The translations under genes and the position numbers were made by a program. Shown here piece after piece: positions 21,738 through 25,156 of a DNA stretch of 25,156 nt. Source of the DNA: an uncultured Clostridia bacterium (GTDB taxonomy: Bacteria; Bacillota; Clostridia; Christensenellales; Pumilibacteraceae); assembly GCA_934229275.1 (NCBI GenBank), contig CAKQDN010000026.1, positions 1 through 25,156 of the forward strand, given 5' to 3'. A model generated the notes under the pieces. That model saw only the letters and a program-made list of their open reading frames with translations, had not been told where the DNA came from and searched no databases. Each line of letters starts with the position of its first letter. Positions within the stretch are counted from its first letter, which is position 1.

Positions 21738-21881
21738 GCAAAAATCAGCACTTTTTGCAGAATTTTAAAATTTCTTTATCACGACAATTGTCCGAATCGA
21801 CCGATTTTTGTGCAGTTTAGCCCGATTATTGCCACTTTCTGACAAATTCGGGAATTTAAGGAAAATCTCCCGGAAAACCCG

Positions 21882-22811
21882 TTAATTTTTTGTAAATTTT
21901 TTGTTGGCTTTCATGAGGTCGTCGATAAACTGCTCGTCGAGCGCGGTGAGTTTGTAGTTTTTGTCGTAAATCACGGCGTCTTTATACGTTCGGACGAAAT
22001 CGGAGCAAGGCCGCTGAACCAGTCCGAAGCGGCGAGCGGTCTGCTCTCCGACGGGAGTGGACCAGGTGAACGCATGCGGATTCGCGCTTAAAATGACCAG
22101 TCTGCCGCCTTTATCGCCTGAAAAAATGCGACGGGCGGAGCAGTCTGCCGGCGTTTCGTTTTTGACGGCGTAGGCTGCGGAAATAGGCACGAACGGGTCG
22201 TCGCTGACCAGTTCGACGTAGTTTACGAGGTCCTTCATCTGCACTTTTTCGGCGGTCGCGAGCGGACTGAACGAACTGACGGTTAAAACGTAGTCGAATT
22301 CGCCCACAATGCGACAGGCAAGGTTTTTACTCTCGGCAAATCGCAGAAAATCCTGCTCGAACGCCACTCCGAACCGTACGATACCCAGTTTGCAGTCGCC
22401 TTCCAGCACGCTGCGGATAGTACCGGCGGCATTGTCCTCGCGGAAGAAAGCGTCGCACGCGGGCAGGTCGTTTATGCGCCTCGAAAATTCGCCGAAAGCG
22501 TTCGCGACGTACTCGGAATGCGGTGCGGAAAGCGAAAAATAGGTGCGTTTATCCTTGGCAGAGCGAAAATCCTCTTCCATTTCCTCGATTTCTTTTAATA
22601 TTTTTCTGCCTTCGTTCACCAGTTTTTCGCCGTCGGAAGTCAGTTTTATACCCTTCGAACTGCGGTCGAAAACGGTTATGCCGAGGTCTTTCTCGAGTTC
22701 TTTTATCGCTCGGGAAAGGTTGGGCTGAGCCACATACAGTTCTTCGGCGGCTTTTGTGAGCGACCCTGCTTTCGCGACGGTTACGGCGTATTTGAGATAA
22801 AGAATGTTCAC
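21882..22811 (-). CDS. LysR family transcriptional regulator
   Basis: 309 residues. The winged helix-turn-helix is at about 1-60 ('AGSLTKAAEELYVAQPNLSR', then AIKELEKDLGITVFDRSS), the linker helix at 60-90, and a periplasmic-binding-like effector domain follows ('YFSLSAPHSEYVANAFGEF', 'LGIVRFGVAFEQDFLRFAES'). The start is GTG (22811) with GGAGG 7 bases upstream. It lies upstream of the SipW/TasA-like operon on the same strand, with a 144-base gap to the operon promoter, so it may be its regulator, but LysR proteins usually sit divergent from targets and no T-N11-A site was confirmed. The effector is unknown. Confidence 0.9.
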   Translation of the reverse strand: MNILYLKYAVTVAKAGSLTKAAEELYVAQPNLSRAIKELEKDLGITVFDRSSKGIKLTSDGEKLVNEGRKILKEIEEMEEDFRSAKDKRTYFSLSAPHSEYVANAFGEFSRRINDLPACDAFFREDNAAGTIRSVLEGDCKLGIVRFGVAFEQDFLRFAESKNLACRIVGEFDYVLTVSSFSPLATAEKVQMKDLVNYVELVSDDPFVPISAAYAVKNETPADCSARRIFSGDKGGRLVILSANPHAFTWSTPVGEQTARRFGLVQRPCSDFVRTYKDAVIYDKNYKLTALDEQFIDDLMKANKKFTKN

Positions 22812-22829
22812 TGTCGATCCTCCGATTAT

Positions 22830-22858
22830 ATTTTACCGCAAAACGCGGCTTTTTTCAA
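22830..22858 (-). promoter_or_regulatory. Promoter of the LysR gene
   Basis: On the minus strand TTGAAA (22858-22853), 17 bases, TAAAAT (22835-22830), about 20 bases upstream of the GTG. Confidence 0.55.
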
Positions 22859-22902
22859 CCTTTTTCGGCATTATTTCCGGTTTCGGCGGCTGTTTTTTCC
22901 GA

Positions 22903-23229
22903 TTATTGCTTTTTTGCGGCTTTCTTTTTCGGAACGGGCGTTATTTTTTCGAGCGCGCGCACGAGGGCGGCAAGCGTTTCTTTCTCGTCGGGATCGACGA
23001 CGTAATGCGGTTTCGCTCCGTCGTAAGGCAGGGCGGATTCCGCCGAATCGCCGAGAATCGCGGTGGTTTCGGGCAAAATTTTGACGAACACGGTGTTGTC
23101 GCACAGCAGAAGCACGGGTTTGTCGTTTACATACACCATGTACTCGCCGAACATTTTTTTGCAGCGTATCGAGTCGTAGCCGTCGATTTGCGACATGACG
23201 AACTCGGTAAATTCGATTGATGTAGCCAT
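22903..23229 (-). CDS. TfoX N-terminal-domain protein
   Basis: 108 residues matching the TfoX/Sxy N-terminal domain: 'IRCKKMFGEYMVYVNDKPVL' and 'DNTVFVKILPE' are the characteristic blocks (about 21-54), and 'ALPYDGAKPHYVVDPDE' the C-terminal strand. Stand-alone domains of this family are common in Bacillota and are not shown to control competence; several are small-molecule or unknown-function proteins. The Lys/Pro-rich tail (PVPKKKAAKKQ) is basic and could contact nucleic acid. The ATG follows the hydrolase stop by 13 bases with an AAAGGAG site, so it is the third gene of the unit starting at 24927. Confidence 0.8.
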   Translation of the reverse strand: MATSIEFTEFVMSQIDGYDSIRCKKMFGEYMVYVNDKPVLLLCDNTVFVKILPETTAILGDSAESALPYDGAKPHYVVDPDEKETLAALVRALEKITPVPKKKAAKKQ

Positions 23230-23242
23230 ATTTTTTCTCCTT

Positions 23243-23968
23243 TTAAAGTTTTTCGGTTATAGCGGCACGCTCCCACTCTTCCATGCGTTCGAGGTCGTGC
23301 GGCAGATGCAGCCAGTGTTCGCCGCCCTGAATGACGATTAAGCGACAGTCGTTTTTCTCGGCGAAATCCTCCACCGTTTTTCTCGGAATGAGCGTATCGC
23401 CCTCGGCGTAAAGAATATGCGTCTTTTTGCACAATGCGACGGGGATATTTTCTTTTGCAAATTCGTAATAACGCTCGGAAAGCACTGCGCCGCCGTCCGT
23501 AACGATTCCCTTTTCCTCGCGCAGGCGCCGCTCGCTTACGTTCGCCGCCGCCATCATGCCCTCGATCATGGCTCGCATATCGAGTAGCGGCGACGAGAGC
23601 AGGCACTTATCGATTTTTTCGCCTTTCAGGGCAAGCAGCGAAAAGTACGCTCCTATGCTTGTAGCGCGGACGGAAAGTGAGCAATAGCGCGCTTTCGTTT
23701 GGTCGAACACCGCTTTTATTTCGGGCAGAACTTTCCACGGCACGAAGTTTTCCACGTCCGTTCTTATTCCGTGACCGGGCAGGCCGAGCGCAACCACGTC
23801 GTAGCCGAGCGGTCCTGCGATCGAATAGAGCCGAGCCGCCTCGCCTTTGTTTCCGCCCTGACCGTGAACGAACAGAAAAGCCTTGTCGCTTTTTCCGCCG
23901 TACACCGCCACGGGGACGCCGCTTATAAGTAATTCTTTGTAATTTTCGTTAATTTCGGTCGTTATCAT
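23243..23968 (-). CDS. Alpha/beta hydrolase
   Basis: 241 residues. The fold is seen in 'KAFLFVHGQGGNKGEAARLY' (oxyanion HGQGG near residues 33-38), 'GYDVVALGLPGHGIR', the nucleophile elbow 'VRATSIGAYFSLL' (about 101-113), the Asp in 'ILYAEGDTLIPRKTV' and the His in 'IQGGEHWLHLPH'. The elbow is A-T-S-I-G rather than G-x-S-x-G, so Ser keeps its place but the first Gly is Ala. No signal peptide; a cytoplasmic esterase or peptidase-like enzyme of unknown substrate. It starts 26 bases after the flavodoxin-fusion stop with a GAGGA site and is followed by the TfoX gene. Confidence 0.8.
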   Translation of the reverse strand: MITTEINENYKELLISGVPVAVYGGKSDKAFLFVHGQGGNKGEAARLYSIAGPLGYDVVALGLPGHGIRTDVENFVPWKVLPEIKAVFDQTKARYCSLSVRATSIGAYFSLLALKGEKIDKCLLSSPLLDMRAMIEGMMAAANVSERRLREEKGIVTDGGAVLSERYYEFAKENIPVALCKKTHILYAEGDTLIPRKTVEDFAEKNDCRLIVIQGGEHWLHLPHDLERMEEWERAAITEKL

Positions 23969-23994
23969 AGTAATTGTTCCTCAAAACCGCCGAT

Positions 23995-24927
23995 TTACTC
24001 GGCTTCGGATTTCTCGCACAGCGTTCTGAATTTGCCTTTTCTGCACCTTATGCTCGTGAATTTCGAGTGCTTAACGCCGGCTATGTCGTCCGCGAGGACG
24101 GCGAGGTTTTCGTATTTACCGTTGGTGTGATGCACGAACACGTACCAGGCGCTACGCATTTTTCCGTTTGTCGCTTTAAGGAAGGCGCGGACGGGCGAGG
24201 CTATCGAGAACACCCAGACGGGCGAGCAGATTATTATTCTATCGTATTTGGTCAGGTCTGCGGCGATCGGCTCTATCGGCATTTCCCAACGATGCATCCC
24301 GAATCTGCCGCACCACCAGAAGCCGAGCGTACCGTCGGTTTTTTCCGTGGATTTGATTTCATAGAGGTCCGCGCCGAGCGCGTTGGCATGCTCGTAAGCG
24401 ATTTTGCGGACGTAGCCCAGTCGCGAAAAGTATACAACCAGCGTTTTCCCGTCTTTGCCGATGTTTTCGTAGTCGGCGGCGTTGAAATAAAAATGCTCCT
24501 GTTTATAGAACACCCACGCCGCGTAGCCGGTCACCGCCTGCAAAAATCCGAAAACGAAGTAAATCGTGGACATGAAATTGAGCGGAAACATGTAGAATTG
24601 GATGCAAATCCACAGCATGAGCGTTACGCCGAACGTTCCGCCCAGCACGACTCCGATTTTTTTATCGAAAAACAGCAGCGTCGCAGCAACGAGATTGGTT
24701 ATGCCGTTGACGATAATCAGCATTATGCCCGAAAAAACGAAGTCGCGGAACAGTACGTCCGCAAACGGCAATTTTTTAAAGTAAGGCAGCATGCCTACCA
24801 TGCCGATGGTTTCGCCCGTTGGGTCGATAAGCATCATAATTCCGCCCAGCATCGCTCCGATTCCGATGAACAGCGTCCAGAATATAAGGAATTTTTTGGT
24901 TGTTTTGTACCGCGATTTGGTTTTCAT
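23995..24927 (-). CDS. Four-TM membrane domain fused to a flavodoxin-like domain
   Basis: 310 residues. Four membrane segments lie in the first half (about 13-33 'FLIFWTLFIGIGAMLGGIMM', 60-85, 90-112, 118-140). The second half (about 160-285) is flavodoxin-like: 'KTLVVYFSRLGYVRKIAYEH' is the phosphate-binding loop, 'DRIIICSPVWVFSIASPVRA' the second FMN-contact loop with S-P-V-W, and 'YVFVHHTNGKYE' the third. Such flavodoxin-type domains in Clostridia act in electron transfer or as FMN reductases; the fusion to a membrane domain suggests electron passage near the membrane. The last 20 residues are Cys/Lys-rich (IRCRKGKF ... LCEKSEAE). AAGGA precedes the ATG. Heads an operon with the hydrolase and TfoX protein, promoter at 24987-25015. 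Confidence 0.75.
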   Translation of the reverse strand: MKTKSRYKTTKKFLIFWTLFIGIGAMLGGIMMLIDPTGETIGMVGMLPYFKKLPFADVLFRDFVFSGIMLIIVNGITNLVAATLLFFDKKIGVVLGGTFGVTLMLWICIQFYMFPLNFMSTIYFVFGFLQAVTGYAAWVFYKQEHFYFNAADYENIGKDGKTLVVYFSRLGYVRKIAYEHANALGADLYEIKSTEKTDGTLGFWWCGRFGMHRWEMPIEPIAADLTKYDRIIICSPVWVFSIASPVRAFLKATNGKMRSAWYVFVHHTNGKYENLAVLADDIAGVKHSKFTSIRCRKGKFRTLCEKSEAE

Positions 24928-24986
24928 GAGTTTGGTCCTTTTTTGTCGATATCGATTATCGGCAGTGTTTGCGCAAGTTTAATTAT

Positions 24987-25015
24987 ATTTTATAACAAGT
25001 TCGCCGTTTTGTCAA
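24987..25015 (-). promoter_or_regulatory. Promoter of the flavodoxin-hydrolase-TfoX operon
   Basis: On the minus strand TTGACA (25015-25010), 17 bases, TAAAAT (24992-24987), about 60 bases upstream of the ATG. Confidence 0.65.
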
Positions 25016-25020
25016 CGAAC

Positions 25021-25149
25021 GCCTTACTTTTTTGAAAAAAAGTACCGCACTTTTTTGAAAAAAGTGGGCAAAAACTTTTGAGTTAGGGGGAAGTTTGATG
25101 GACGCGCTTTCGACTTCTTTCTGTATGGACAGGCGTCCTTTCGCTGTCC
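25021..25149. repeat. Dispersed repeat module at the right edge
   Basis: Two tandem T/A palindromes (TACTTTTTTGAAAAAAAGTA and CACTTTTTTGAAAAAAGTG), then GGGCAAAAACTTTTGAG with TTAGGGGG, and GGACAG (25127-25132), 11 bases, CTGTCC (25144-25149). This mirrors the module at 6560-6690. No gene is seen right of 25016. Confidence 0.75.
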
Positions 25150-25156
25150 GCCTTAC

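Noticed and set aside
21882..22811. LysR protein as a divergent regulator of the TasA-like operon
   Set aside because: It is co-directional and no LysR-type operator was found at the operon promoter, so regulation is left open.
22903..23229. Competence regulator TfoX/Sxy
   Set aside because: Only the N-terminal domain is present and no competence genes are nearby, so no competence role is claimed.

Overview
The window looks like a chromosomal segment of an uncultured, probably gut-associated Clostridia-type Bacillota. Evidence seen in the sequence: many TTGACA / TATAAT promoters with 17-base spacers, AGGAG ribosome sites, a SipW/TasA-type secretion operon, YitT, COG2426 and TrmO genes, and standard stop codons. 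Placement below class is not possible from sequence alone. No rRNA, tRNA or CRISPR array was seen.

Layout. 1-2049: a nucleoside hydrolase (minus strand) and a divergent trmO whose promoter places transcription start at or next to the ATG. 2123-4749: a small AT-richer accessory island on the minus strand, with an XRE repressor, an ImmA/IrrE-like metallopeptidase, a frameshifted DUF4417 gene, a decayed toxin with a BECR-type nuclease-like C-terminus, and an intact small gene in the immunity position. 4789-8499: YitT, MscL and a DUF4091/GH123-like glycosidase. 8523-13348: truA, glmM, a COG2426 membrane protein and the divergent glmS, so two enzymes of UDP-GlcNAc synthesis flank a shared divergent promoter region. 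13349-15620: a repeat-rich zone in which a lipoprotein gene with its own promoter and terminator sits between 81-bp perfect inverted repeats and nested dispersed repeats. 15624-21737: a six-gene SipW/TasA-like operon on the minus strand, read in this order: membrane-anchored TasA-like protein, SipW-type signal peptidase, a 59-residue membrane protein, a short TasA-like protein, and two large TasA-like proteins with beta-helix-like C-termini. 21882-25015: a LysR regulator, and an operon of a membrane-flavodoxin fusion, an alpha/beta hydrolase and a TfoX-like protein.

How the parts work together. The SipW peptidase is expected to mature the TasA-like exported proteins, giving a predicted extracellular fibre or matrix operon whose two largest products are recent duplicates with exchanged C-terminal modules. 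The island at 2.1-4.7 kb resembles the regulatory end of a mobile element (repressor plus ImmA) attached to a toxin-immunity module that has lost its toxin. At least three families of short palindromic repeats fill the intergenic spaces, and one pair brackets the lipoprotein cassette.
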